This document shows, one piece after another, positions 17,010 to 27,111 of a stretch of DNA of 51,254 nt. Source of the stretch: an uncultured Bacteroidales bacterium. GTDB lineage: Bacteria; Bacteroidota; Bacteroidia; Bacteroidales; UBA932. A program made the translations under genes and the position numbers. Under the pieces are notes generated by a model. It saw nothing but the letters and a program-made list of their open reading frames with translations. It was not told the DNA's origin and ran no database searches. The DNA lies in assembly GCA_949295645.1 (NCBI GenBank), contig CASFLY010000069.1, forward strand, positions 1-51,254, in the 5' to 3' direction. Numbering within the stretch: position 1 is the first letter of the stretch; each line of letters opens with the position of its first letter.

Positions 17010-19850
17010 TCAGAACGGGCCGATAGACAGGATCATATAACGGTCGGTGTCGAAGCAGCGCCTGAACTCATCCCTCAGCTCTGCCGCCGTAATGCTGTCC
17101 AGCACATCCTCGTACATATCCAGTTCCACCAGCGTCTCGTCGTTCCGCATCTGCTTTACCAGATAGCTCTTCCAGTTGGCGGTGGCATCCTCTTCCAGAT
17201 ACGCCCTCTTGTTCACAATGAAAATCTGCTTCAGGGTGTTCAGCTCCTTGTCGGACACTTTCTTCCGCTGCAGTTCCTCTATGATTTCATCCAGAACCTC
17301 GTGCACCCTTTCCGTGTTGTTCCGATCCACGGAGGCATTGATGTCCATATAGAAAATCCGGTCAGGATTAGCCGTGTAGAACAGGGCCGCGTAAGGAGAG
17401 TAGACAAGCGACTCCTGCTCGCGGAGCACCGTTATCAGGCGGTTCCGGACAAGGTTGTTCATCAGTTTCAGTTTCAGCCCCGATCTGAGGGACGGTTCGT
17501 ACTGTCCGAAACGGATATAGTCGAACATCGTCTGTGTTTCGTTCGCATTCGGGAATTCACGCTTTACAGTCACTTCCGGCAGGGAAAAATGCGACGGTCC
17601 CATCATATTGGGCCTTTCCCCGCGCCGCATCTGCCCGAAGACGGGCACGGCCTCTTTCAGGAAGGAGTCGGTGTCGAAGTCCCCGCAGACTACACAGGTC
17701 ATCCCGTCCGGGTTCGAGAAAAGCTCCCGGTATGCCCGTGCCAGAGTGTCCAGACTAAGCGATTCGAGATCCTCCCGGGTCATCTTGGTGCGACGGCCGT
17801 AGAGCAGATTCCCCATCAGACTGTCTATCTGCATGTTGAGCTGCCTCTGTACATCCTGCTTCATCAGTTTCGTCAGGTAGGACTCCTCCCCGAAATCCTC
17901 CAGTTCTCCCTGGCGTATCTCTTCGAAACTTTCATAGTCCAGCCCGGGGTTCACCATCCTCCGGTATACCATGTTCAGCATCAGCCTCGTTTCGGAAGAC
18001 GGGGCGGAAGCCATCATCCCATGCCAGTAGGATTCTATGCCGAGGATGAGCCCGATATTGTTTTCGGACAATATGGAATAATACGTGTCCGGCTCCAGCC
18101 CTTCGATGCCGCCGAGCTCCATATACCCGGCAAGACCCTCATAGCAGGCATAGTCCTCCTCCGGTACGCGGGAAAGCCCTCCGGGGGCGAATGTCTGCAT
18201 GTAGATTTTGTGCTCTTCGTCGGCAGTCGGGCGCAGGACGAAGCGGAATCCGTTTTTCAGAAGGACATCCGTCACTCCGATATTCCGGAAATACGTCCTT
18301 TTGGCTATCATCCCTTCGTCGAAAGTCCGTTCCTGCAGAAGCCAGGCGGGGATGACGGTGCGGATCATCTCATCCTCCGGCTCCTCTTTTTCATAGACGA
18401 ACGGGGCAAGCTCCGTCACGGCCGCGGCATCGAGTACCGCCTTGACATCTTCCCCGGTAAATCCGTCGGTATCCGCCGGATTATACTTGCAGGCCACCAG
18501 ACAGACCTCCTCCATCGAGTCGAGCCACGACGTCAGGATTTCCTGCAGCCTGGCCGAAGAAGTGGCTTTCAGAAGGCTGTCGGCCAGCTGTGCCTGGGCT
18601 TTGTCCGTGATGTCCCGGTCACCGAAAAGCACGGCGTCCGCAATGTTGTCGCAGATCGTATACGAATTGCTTCCGGATGGAATGTACGTACGGGCGCGTT
18701 CCCTCAATTCCTCCATTTCTTCCGGTTGGAAACCTTCGCGGGAAATGCGGTAAAGCTCCGCCACTATGTCACGGAGTTCCGCCGAAACCTCTTCTTTGTC
18801 CCTGCCGGAAAATGCTGTCACGAAATGTTCCTTGTCGGCGAAATACCAGCTGTTCGACACAGTGGCGTTCTTTCCGGTCTCATACAGTCTGGAAGTGATG
18901 CCGCTGACCAGCATCCTGTTCTGTCCGTAGGCTACGGCATCGCCTATCGTGCGTTTCATCACGGCCGGATGCGGCACTATCAGTTCGAAACTCATGTTCC
19001 TGAGCATACTGTCCCGGACGTTTTTCACCGTTATCCCAGGCGCGTATTCCAGCGGAGAATCGTTGAATTCCGGCGATCGTGTAGGGGCCAGAGGGCTGAG
19101 CATCCGGGCGATTCTCTTTTCCATGTCAGCCACATCGATGTCCCCCACCACGGCTATCGTAGCCCTGTCGAGTGTGTACCAGGTGTCGTGAAAATCCTTC
19201 AGCCTGGCGACCGTCATGTCGGAGACCGATGCCGGAGTCCCGAGCGGTATCCCTTCCCCGTACTTCCCGATGCCGATTTTCAGGTCGTAGAAATCATCGT
19301 CGAAGACATAGCTGCGCAGCTCCTCTAAAATAACGCCCTTTTCCTTTTCGACCTTTTTCGGAGCGATGGTGATGTCAGTCAGCCAGTCTTTCAGTATCAG
19401 CAGTGCCTTGTCGAGGTTCTCGGGGTTGTCCGAAGGCATGGAGAACATGTAAATCGTCCTGTCGTAGCCGGTAAAGGCGTTGATGCCTATGCCGTACTGC
19501 ACTCCGAGCGACTCCAGATAGTCCACGAGCTCGCGTTTCGGGAAATGTTTCGTCCCCCCGAAAGCCATATGCTCGAGGAAATGGGCCGTACCCCTGTTGG
19601 TGTCGTCCTCCATCATGGAGCCTGTCCTGAAAATCAGCCGGAACTCTATCATCCGCGACGGCGAAGAGTTCCGCATCAGCGCGTATGAAAGCCCGTTGGG
19701 CAAAGTCTTTTCGACCATGCCTTCAGGGGGCAATATTTTTTCTTCCGCCAGTCCCTGTAAAGACGAAGGCCGCCCCGAAGCACAGACTTCGGAACGACCC
19801 GTAACAAATGCCGCAGCCAGCGCGGCCAATAACCAAATTCTTTTCCTCAT
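17010..19850 (-). CDS. M16-family zinc metallopeptidase (pitrilysin type)
   Basis: 946 aa with a signal peptide (MRKRIWLLAALAAAFV). The active-site motif HFLEH is at 90-94, the inverted zinc motif HxxEH, and Glu170 is the probable third ligand 76 residues later (VEKEKGVILEE). The length fits two M16 core plus two M16_C domains: residues about 45-270 and 280-470 form the active half, 510-930 the inactive half, where no HxxEH is seen. Periplasmic M16 proteases of Bacteroidetes degrade peptides. It is monocistronic as far as can be seen, with 85 bases before the upstream gene's stop. Confidence 0.93.
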   Translation of the reverse strand: MRKRIWLLAALAAAFVTGRSEVCASGRPSSLQGLAEEKILPPEGMVEKTLPNGLSYALMRNSSPSRMIEFRLIFRTGSMMEDDTNRGTAHFLEHMAFGGTKHFPKRELVDYLESLGVQYGIGINAFTGYDRTIYMFSMPSDNPENLDKALLILKDWLTDITIAPKKVEKEKGVILEELRSYVFDDDFYDLKIGIGKYGEGIPLGTPASVSDMTVARLKDFHDTWYTLDRATIAVVGDIDVADMEKRIARMLSPLAPTRSPEFNDSPLEYAPGITVKNVRDSMLRNMSFELIVPHPAVMKRTIGDAVAYGQNRMLVSGITSRLYETGKNATVSNSWYFADKEHFVTAFSGRDKEEVSAELRDIVAELYRISREGFQPEEMEELRERARTYIPSGSNSYTICDNIADAVLFGDRDITDKAQAQLADSLLKATSSARLQEILTSWLDSMEEVCLVACKYNPADTDGFTGEDVKAVLDAAAVTELAPFVYEKEEPEDEMIRTVIPAWLLQERTFDEGMIAKRTYFRNIGVTDVLLKNGFRFVLRPTADEEHKIYMQTFAPGGLSRVPEEDYACYEGLAGYMELGGIEGLEPDTYYSILSENNIGLILGIESYWHGMMASAPSSETRLMLNMVYRRMVNPGLDYESFEEIRQGELEDFGEESYLTKLMKQDVQRQLNMQIDSLMGNLLYGRRTKMTREDLESLSLDTLARAYRELFSNPDGMTCVVCGDFDTDSFLKEAVPVFGQMRRGERPNMMGPSHFSLPEVTVKREFPNANETQTMFDYIRFGQYEPSLRSGLKLKLMNNLVRNRLITVLREQESLVYSPYAALFYTANPDRIFYMDINASVDRNNTERVHEVLDEIIEELQRKKVSDKELNTLKQIFIVNKRAYLEEDATANWKSYLVKQMRNDETLVELDMYEDVLDSITAAELRDEFRRCFDTDRYMILSIGPF

Positions 19851-19976
19851 CTCATCAAATCCGTAAAAAGGACAGACAAGGTAAGAAAATTATTCCAATC
19901 CGATACAAACTTTTTCTATCAAAAGCAGCAACCACCATAATCAAAAGCCGCAGATTACGGTATTCGTCTGCCGTCG

Positions 19977-20936
19977 TTATTTATAGGAACAGAGGAACAG
20001 GACCGGCCAATGGTCGGAAATGAACCTGACCCCGTAGTCTTCCGTCACCACATCATACTGTTCCGGGGAGATATTGCCGCCATAGAAGATATGGTCGACA
20101 ATCGACACTCCGGACTCCGTAAAGTTGTTGAACGTGTTCTGCGACGGCTCCGTGAACGGAGACTGTGTCCGGGCATCGTACATCGCAAGACGGATGGCGG
20201 AAAGTTCGGAAGAATTGAAATCCGAATTGAAGTCCCCGGTCAGGATGACAGGCATCGGGGCGCCCTTCAGATCTCCGCCTGTCTCCGCCAGTTTTTGTAT
20301 CTGCTCCACAATCAGGCTGCTGGAGCGTGTCCTTGCATAGCTGCTGACATTGTCGTAATGCGTCGCGAAAAACCATACGGTTTGTCCGGGATGCCTATTG
20401 TCCTCTGCTTCTATCCATACCGCAACCCTCGGGAAGCGGCTTTCCCAAGAAGAATAGGACCATCCGTCGTCGTTCAGTTCGGGACACTTGTCGTGAGGAT
20501 CCGCAAGCCAGAAAAAGCCCTTGTCCTTCGGGGTAAAACGGTCCTTGCGGTAAAGGACGAACACGCCCTCGTCATCCGTCTCCGGGAGTTCCCCGCCGAA
20601 CTTGCCGACTCCGTAATATCCGAAGCAGTCATCTATGTTTTCCACGATGTACTGCCCCTGGATCCGGCAGACCTCCTGCATCGCAAGGAAATCCGGCTTT
20701 TCGGTATTGACGAACTTCATCACGGCTTCCCGGCGCATTGCCCAGGAGTATGTGTCGGCGGTGTTGTAGTACCGGATATTGAAAGATCCTGACAGTATGG
20801 TGTTTTCATCCCTTTCCACCGGGACGGTTTCTTCTCCGCCGCCATCCTGGACAGGGAGTCGGTTGATGACGGGGTCTCCCGAGCAGGAAAAGGCGGAGGA
20901 ACATATGACCAATAGACTTAGCAATTTAAGTTTCAT
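19977..20936 (-). CDS. Endonuclease/exonuclease/phosphatase-family lipoprotein
   Basis: 319 aa from the ATG at 20936. A longer frame to 20990 is translated repeat DNA and is rejected. The signal peptide ends at Cys18 (SSAFSC), so it is probably a lipoprotein. EEP-family motifs are present in order: GSFNIRYYNT, a QEV segment with the metal-binding Glu, FATHYDN, GDFNSDFNSSE, and the C-terminal SDHWPVLF with the catalytic Asp-His pair. Such secreted EEP proteins hydrolyse phosphodiesters or phosphomonoesters (nucleic acids, lipids or sugar phosphates); the substrate is open. Confidence 0.88.
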   Translation of the reverse strand: MKLKLLSLLVICSSAFSCSGDPVINRLPVQDGGGEETVPVERDENTILSGSFNIRYYNTADTYSWAMRREAVMKFVNTEKPDFLAMQEVCRIQGQYIVENIDDCFGYYGVGKFGGELPETDDEGVFVLYRKDRFTPKDKGFFWLADPHDKCPELNDDGWSYSSWESRFPRVAVWIEAEDNRHPGQTVWFFATHYDNVSSYARTRSSSLIVEQIQKLAETGGDLKGAPMPVILTGDFNSDFNSSELSAIRLAMYDARTQSPFTEPSQNTFNNFTESGVSIVDHIFYGGNISPEQYDVVTEDYGVRFISDHWPVLFLCSYK

Positions 20937-20960
20937 TATCTTGGTTTTATTTTTATAATA

Positions 20961-21093
20961 CAGATTTCTCGACTTCGCTCGAAATGACAAGATGCAGTGT
21001 CATCCTTCAATGTCATCCCGAGCGCAGTCGAGGGATCTGTCGAAAGATCCGGCATTTTGATATACAGATTTCTCGACTTCGCTCGAAATGACA
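20961..21093. repeat. Dispersed palindromic repeat, two direct copies and one inverted copy
   Basis: Copies at 20961-20989 and 21065-21093 read CTCGACTTCGCTCGAAATG. A copy in the opposite direction lies at 21011-21040. The group sits between the EEP gene start and the broken propeller gene. Confidence 0.85.
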
Positions 21094-21101
21094 AAGCGAA
21101 A

Positions 21102-22064
21102 TCATCTGACGCAGGACTTCTGAGGGTTGCCCCCGAGCTGCGACCACGAAGTGCCGTGCCCGGTTGCACTGCCCTTTACGGCGAAGAGGGTCGGATGGCC
21201 GTCTTTCATTCCTGTACAGTAGATGGTGCCGTCGCAGCTGATGGTAGGGGACGAGCGCATTCCCTCCGGAGCGAGCAGGATTTCCGATACACGGCTGCCG
21301 TCGGTCGGGGAGAGTTTCACCAATTTGCCGGTATTGCAGTCGTTATAATAGACATACCCGTCATTGTCGACTGCCGCGCACCCGGATATATCGCCATCGG
21401 CTACGGCTTCCCATTTTATAGAGCCGTCAGGATTCACGGCAGTCACCCTGCCTCCGTCTCCGGCCCAGTTGATATCGCCTGTGGTGACATAGATGGTACC
21501 GTCATTGCCTATGACGACTCCCTGTCCGTCGTATTTGTGGACTTCACCGTCTATCCCGGCTGTCCATTCAGGCTCGGCGGCCTTGGTGTTATCCTTAGGA
21601 TATTTGTTGAGGTCATAGCAGTAGAGCACCGACGGATCGGAGACCCTGTTTGTTCCATTTTTATAAAGGTATACACCTTACCTTCAGCATCCATCGCCAT
21701 CTGGGAAGACCGTCCGTCTTCAAGCTTGCCATTATAATACCCGAGAGCATTCGGAGAATTCTGGTTATCATCCGTGTAATGCCACCACGGGCAGCTGTAA
21801 CCGGCTACAGTATGGTCTTCTCCCATATAATCGTAAACCCTAGAGCCGTAATTGTCTCCGCAATGCGCCACAAACATCTTGAGCGTTTCGTTTCCGGCTA
21901 TACCGCCCCAATTGCCCCATTTTACCTTGAACATCTGCTTGAATGTACCGGTATTCCTGTCATATATCTGCCCGTTCTCGGTCATCGTTCGGATTTTCCG
22001 TCAGATCGCAGGAAACGGCGGCGCAGAGCAGGACCGGCAGGAATATAAATCTATATCTTTTCAT
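21102..22064 (-). pseudogene. Broken beta-propeller lipoprotein gene of a SusC-type locus
   Basis: A lipoprotein signal peptide begins at the ATG at 22064 (MKRYRFIFLPVLLCAAVSC), but its frame ends after about 33 codons. A PQQ/NHL-like propeller then continues in another frame from about 21985, with repeated phrases such as GQGVVIGNDGTIYVTTGD and GCAAVDNDGYVYYND. A second shift occurs in an A5 run (minus strand, 21658-21662): adding one A joins KVYTFIK to NGTNRVSDPSVLYCYD in a continuous product. In related loci a TIG/IPT module separates the signal peptide from the propeller; none is present, so an internal deletion is likely. It lies directly after the interrupted SusC, where susD would normally be. 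Confidence 0.75.
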
Positions 22065-22114
22065 CTTTTGTTCGTTTAGTTTTTGTCAGTTTGTTTTCCT
22101 TCATTACAGACTTT

Positions 22115-25100
22115 TCAGAATGTAACGTTCAGGCCTATGCTGTATGACTTCATGGTAGGATATCCGAAGCCGTCCCCGGCATCGGCAGCCGATATGGAAT
22201 CCGTACCGTAGATATTGGCGGTAACATCTATGTCCCGAGTGTATCTGTAGACCGGAGACCAGGTCCAGAGATTCTCTCCGGAGAAAAATACGGTGATTTT
22301 CTGTATTCTGGCTTTCTGTGTCCATTTCCGTGGCAGCGTATATCCGACCTGGAGATTTTTCAGCCTGATATAAGAGGCATCCTGGAGATACCTTGTATTG
22401 GCGAAATAGTTGCCGTTGTAAAAAGGCCCGTAATACCCGGTATAACGCGGAAGGTACGCATCCCTGTTGTCCTCTGTCCAGTAATTTCCCACGTGCCAGG
22501 CCGGCATATTGTTGTAAGGGCGGTTATACTGTCCCCAGAACATCGACTCGTTGCTCGGGTACCAGTCCTGCTTGCCGACGCCCTGGAAGAATGCACTCAG
22601 ATAAATGTTGTTCCAGTCGAGGTCGATCCCGAAACTGTAGATATAACGCGGTTCGGAATTTCCGATAATCCTTCTGTCGCCGGGATCATCCGCCGTATTG
22701 CTTCCGCGGTCGATGTAGCCGTTGCCGTTCAGATCCACGAACTTGATGTCTCCCGGATAGAGTTTCATGTTGTCGGAAGTGCTCATCAGCGGGTTATAGA
22801 ATTTCTGGCCGTTGGCCTGGGCCAGAGCCTCTGCCGCATCTATCTCGGCCTGGGTCTGCCACAGTCCGTCGGCTACATATCCCCATATCTCTCCGAGTCT
22901 CATGCCCTCGTAATAGTTTGTATTGGTATTGGAGGTGGTCAGGGACTTCGTCGCATTGTTGTATTTGTCAATGACGGAATAATAGTCTGCGAGGGTGGCC
23001 TTTATCCCGTAGCTGAACGGCTTGCCGCCAAGCATGAAGCTGTCATTCCAGCTGAGGAGGAGCTCATAGCCCCGGGTAGTCATCTCGGCATAGTTGCCTC
23101 TCGGAGAACTTGCACCGTAGATATCAGGAAGGGTTGGGCCGACAGTGTACATATCCAAAGTCCGCCTTATGTAATAGTCCCCCGTGAATGTAAGCCTGCC
23201 GTCGAAAAAGGCAAGGTCGAGGCCGACGTCGAAAGTCCTTGCCGTCTCCCAGGTAAGGGATGCAGGAATCGGTGAAGGGGCTGTGGTATACAGGGCTTTT
23301 TCTCCGTTTATGATGCGCCCGTCATTGAAACTGAATATCTCATTGTAGGCATAGTTCCCTACATTGCTGTTGCCGCGAGAACCGTAGGAAGCCCTTATTT
23401 TTATATTGGAAACGGCTTTCTTGCTTACCTTGAACCATGGTTCCTCGCTGATACGCCAGCCGACGGATGCCGACGGGAAAAACGCCCACCTCTGACGTGG
23501 CGGGAATTTCGAACTTCCGTCATATCTTCCGTTCAGTTCGATCAGGTAACGGTCGTCGTAGCTGTAGTTGATACGGGCAAATGCGCCTACATTGCGCCAC
23601 CTGTGCCAGTCCCCGGCCACCTGACGGGTGTCGATGCCCATTGCGAGGTCAATGTTCTCCACATCGCCCGTCAGCAGGTCTTCATTATATGCTTCGGTGT
23701 ATTTATAGGACTGCTGTTCGTAGTTATATCCCACCAAAGCCTTGAAATAATGCTTGCCGGCGAAGGTGTCCTCGAACTCTATGTACTCATTGGTGACTAT
23801 ATTGTCGTACTTGCCCGAACCTTCCCGGAGATACGACTGCGTGCCGGGGATGGTCTCTATTTTCCCTTCAGTCTGGGAAAATTCGGTCTTCACCTTTTTC
23901 ACGGTATTCGTGATGTCCTTTACCCTATATGTGAAATCCGCATTTATGCGCAGACGGTTGTCCAGAAAGGTCGCCTTGGCCTTGAAAGTGGTATTCAGCT
24001 GTTCTGTGTCATATACCCTGTTGCTGCGCCCGTAGAGAAAATCGCCCACGGAATAGACGGCGGAATAGGTCATGGACCCGTCCGGATTCCATATCGGAGA
24101 ATACGGATGTCCCTCATCGGCGATATTCCTCTAGACATTGCCGTTATTTTCTCCGAAAGTCTGCGGCGTGATGTATTTCGAACGGGTAATGTCCGTGTTG
24201 CTGGATATCTTGAGCCATGGAGTCACCTGATAGCCCATTTTCATGCGCCCGTTGAACATTCGGTACGATTCGGGATTGACATCGGTGTCGAAAATACCGT
24301 CGTTGTCGTAGTACCGCATCGATGCGTAGTAGTCGAACTTGTCATCGGAACCGGAGAGGGAGATATTATGCGTCTGGCTGAATGCGAAGTCCTTGTAAAG
24401 GACATCATAGTAGTCGGTTCCCTCCGTAAAATAGACCCAGCGTCCTGCCGACCCCATACTTCCGTCGCTCACGGAAATTTCATAATTCCCGGTCGCCGCC
24501 CTTTGGCGGTATTCATTGAGCCAGGAGGTGGAGAATTCCATGGTCTTGTTTATGGTGGAAGGGTTGGACCACCTCTTGTTATACCAGGACGTGTAGAAAT
24601 GTTCGGCAAACGTGTAGCCGTCGGAGACGATATCCGGAACGGCAGTAGGCATCCCGAAAGAGAAATTTGCGGAATAAGTCACGGTCGGCTTGCCTTTCGA
24701 TGCCTCCTTGGTGGTAATCAGGACGACTCCGTAAGGCGCTCTCGAACCGTAGATGGCGGAAGATGCCGCATCTTTAAGTACCGATACGGATTCTATGTCG
24801 TTAGGATTTATGAGGCTCGGGTCGCCCTCGACTCCGTCGATAAGGACAAGTGCGCTTCCTCCCTGGCCGATAGAAGTCGTTCCACGGATATTATAACCCG
24901 GGGAACTGTTCGGACGTCCGTCAGTGAACTTGATGTTGAGGTTCGGCACCGCTCCCTGGAGCATCTGGGTCATATTTGCCGTCGGCCTGCCTGCAAATGC
25001 TTCGGAACTGATCTGGTCGACTGCACCGGTAAGGTTGACTTTCTTCTGGGTGCCGTATCCGACCACGACCACTTCTTCGAGATACAGATTGTCCTCCGGC

Positions 25101-25651
25101 ATCGTCACGGACAGGACTGCCCTGCCGTTCAGGCTGATGTCCACACTTTTGTATCCGATGGAAGAAAAGCGGAGTATGCCGTCTTCCGGTGCCGCAATGC
25201 TGAATCTCCCCTCAAGGTCGGTCACTGTACCTGTGGAAGTGCCTGCAAGCATTACACTTGCGCCGATGACAGGCTGTCCGTCCCTGTCGAGGACTTCTCC
25301 CGTGACAGTGTGTTCCGCAGGCTTCTGCTGCTTTTGGATCTTGCGGACGGAAACAATCACATGCGACCTGTTGAATGAATAAGTGTAGCCGGTTCCGTCG
25401 AGAAGCCGGGCAATGATGTCGCTGACACTGCCCTTTTCGGAAGGGGTGCTGACGATGATGCCGGCATCTACGGATGCGGCATCGTAGTCGATTGAAAGGT
25501 CAGTCTGCTGTTCGATCTGGTCGAAGGCCTCGGCAAGAGTAATGTTCCCGCCGGAGAGCTTCACCGTCTGATCCTGCGCAAGGGCCGCTGCCGGAAACAG
25601 GACGGCAAGCAACAGCGCAAGGACCGCATTTGTAGTTGGTTTGAATTTCAT
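22115..25651 (-). pseudogene. SusC/RagA-type TonB-dependent receptor with STN domain, interrupted by an in-frame TAG
   Basis: 1178 codons in one frame, interrupted only by TAG at 24131-24133. Before the stop (506 aa) come a signal peptide, an STN domain (about 27-105, LSGGNITLAEAFDQIEQQ), a carboxypeptidase-regulatory-like domain (about 116-200), and the TonB-box/plug region ending EEVVVVGYGTQKKVNLTGAV onward. After it, the reading frame continues at once with RNIADEGHPYSPIW and 650 more residues of beta-barrel to the proper C-terminal strand (SYSIGLNVTF). STN domains couple receptor occupancy to FecR and an ECF sigma factor, both encoded just upstream. The break is a single nonsense codon, or a base-calling error; no frameshift is needed. 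Confidence 0.85.
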
Positions 25652-25743
25652 AATACCGTGCTGGTGTTTTGTGGTTATATCATAATAGTAAGCTAACCGC
25701 AGTCACACGCACAGTCTGAAAAGTGAAAATAGTTGAAATCGCG

Positions 25744-25759
25744 GTCCGGATTTCCGGAC
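25744..25759. repeat. Perfect short palindrome between fecR and susC
   Basis: GTCCGGA and TCCGGAC with a two-base loop, just after the FecR stop. There is no T-run after it, so I do not call it a terminator. Confidence 0.5.
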
Positions 25760-25776
25760 AGATGAGGGAAATGACG

Positions 25777-26646
25777 TTAAAAATAGAAGAATACCCTGCT
25801 CCCGTCGATCCGGTAGCTCGCCCCGTCGATGAGCATTGTCAGGACATCCATAGTCTCTTCAAGGGTCTCGTCCGGACGGAATTTGACGAAATATTCCTGA
25901 CGGGAACGGCTCTGTGCCGCATCGTAATAGATTTCCACATCGTATTTACGTTCCAAGGCGGAAGCGATTTCCTCAAAGTCAGACCCGCTGAACACAAGAT
26001 ACCCCTGCTCCCAGGATGCGATCTTCTCCGCATCTACCCTTGCCATGGTGGCCTTGCCGGCAGAACGGTCGAAAGACAGCTGCATATCAGGTTCAAGAAA
26101 ATAGGTACGGGTGCTGTCCGCGGTCACATCCACTTTGACCCTGCCTTCCACAAGAGTCGCCCTCGTGACATGATCATCCGGGTAGGCTTCCACGCAGAAC
26201 TTCGTGCCGAGTGCCGTAATGTCCATATTCTTCGTCTTCACTATGAACCGCATCTTTTCGTCCTTGGCCACATCGAAATTGGCTTCTCCCGTAAGAAAGA
26301 CTGTCCTGTCCTCCCCGGTGAACTGTTCCGGAAAAACAATGGATGAACCGGCATTCAGCGCCACCACGGTGCCGTCTGCCAAAGTCAGGGATGTCCGTTC
26401 GCCATATTCGGTGCTGACAAAGGCATATTCAGGTTCCGGCCTGTCCGCAAGTTTCCACGTCAGGACAGAGGACATTGCGACAAGCGCAAGCGACGCGGCA
26501 GCAAACCGGATGGCCCTGCCGGTCTTCCTGCGGCCTTCACTCGCGTCTATCATCCTGCGTACGGCCTCAAGATCCTGCAAAGTCTCCGAAGAAATCCTGC
26601 CGTCAGAGTCTTCCCAAAGCTGTCTGACGGTTTCTTCATCGTGCAT
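25777..26646 (-). CDS. FecR-family anti-sigma factor
   Basis: 289 aa. Cytoplasmic residues 1-44, a single transmembrane helix at about 46-64, a periplasmic FecR domain (about 75-190, with YGERTSLTLADGTVVALNAG and FLTGEANFDV), and a C-terminal DUF4974-like domain that contacts the receptor STN domain (DVEIYYDAAQ). It should hold or activate the adjacent ECF sigma factor in response to the SusC receptor. The N-terminal cytoplasmic part seems about 30-40 residues shorter than usual, and the neighbouring sigma gene lacks its 3' end, which suggests one deletion across both. This is the only gene of the unit without a clear reading-frame break. Confidence 0.85.
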   Translation of the reverse strand: MHDEETVRQLWEDSDGRISSETLQDLEAVRRMIDASEGRRKTGRAIRFAAASLALVAMSSVLTWKLADRPEPEYAFVSTEYGERTSLTLADGTVVALNAGSSIVFPEQFTGEDRTVFLTGEANFDVAKDEKMRFIVKTKNMDITALGTKFCVEAYPDDHVTRATLVEGRVKVDVTADSTRTYFLEPDMQLSFDRSAGKATMARVDAEKIASWEQGYLVFSGSDFEEIASALERKYDVEIYYDAAQSRSRQEYFVKFRPDETLEETMDVLTMLIDGASYRIDGSRVFFYF

Positions 26647-26651
26647 ATCCG

Positions 26652-27100
26652 CTACTCGTCATTGGTGTATCCTCCGTAGCGGCTCATCACGAATATGTCC
26701 CGCCTCCGCTGCGGCATTTTCCTGACCGTTTCAGCTATCAGCGCCTTTATCTGCCGTTCTTTCAGCTTTTCTTCCGGCCCTGCGCCCGTCTCTTCCGGCT
26801 GCTTTTTCCTGTCTTCGACATATTTCTTTATTACTCCTATATGATCGAAATAATTATAGACGGTAAATCTGGCCATCTGAAAGAGATATCCATCGAACGA
26901 TCTGACCCCGGAGAGCTTTTCCCGGTCTTTCCATATATTGAAAAAATATCCTGCGCCATATCCCTGGCCTGCTCCTCATCGCCCGTACAGGCTTTCAGAA
27001 AAGCCACGACTTTCGGCTGATAACGGATGAAAAGCCAGTCGAAGGCAGATCTGCTTCCCTTACTCAGTTCTCTCAGAAATATGCTTTCCTCCTTTTGCAT
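26652..27100 (-). pseudogene. ECF sigma-70 factor, frameshifted and missing its C-terminal HTH
   Basis: The N-terminal frame (from 27100, 87 codons) and the C-terminal frame (to 26652) overlap. Adding one T to the T6 run at 26941-26946 (minus strand) restores the region-2 consensus, QDIFFNIWKDREKL joined to SGVRSFDGYLFQMAR. Region 2 (LFIRYQPKVVAFL, ARDMAQDIF) and the start of region 4 (VRKMPQRRRDIFVMSRYGGY) are clear. The product ends at TNDE-stop, before the IAE-type helix and recognition helix that normally follow. It belongs with FecR and the STN-SusC downstream; FecR starts 5 bases after the stop. Confidence 0.8.
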
Positions 27101-27111
27101 CTATACTCTCC

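Noticed and set aside
16995..19328. A 777-codon open frame on the plus strand opposite the M16 gene
   Set aside because: It mirrors the M16 coding frame, is rich in Arg/His/Pro as antisense shadows are, and the minus-strand protein has a signal peptide and intact zinc motif.
20937..20990. N-terminal extension of the EEP lipoprotein
   Set aside because: These residues translate the dispersed repeat; the lipoprotein signal peptide begins at 20936.
24131..24133. TAG read as pyrrolysine or as selenocysteine-type recoding
   Set aside because: No pyl genes or recoding structure are visible and neighbouring genes of the unit are also broken, so a nonsense mutation or sequence error is simpler.
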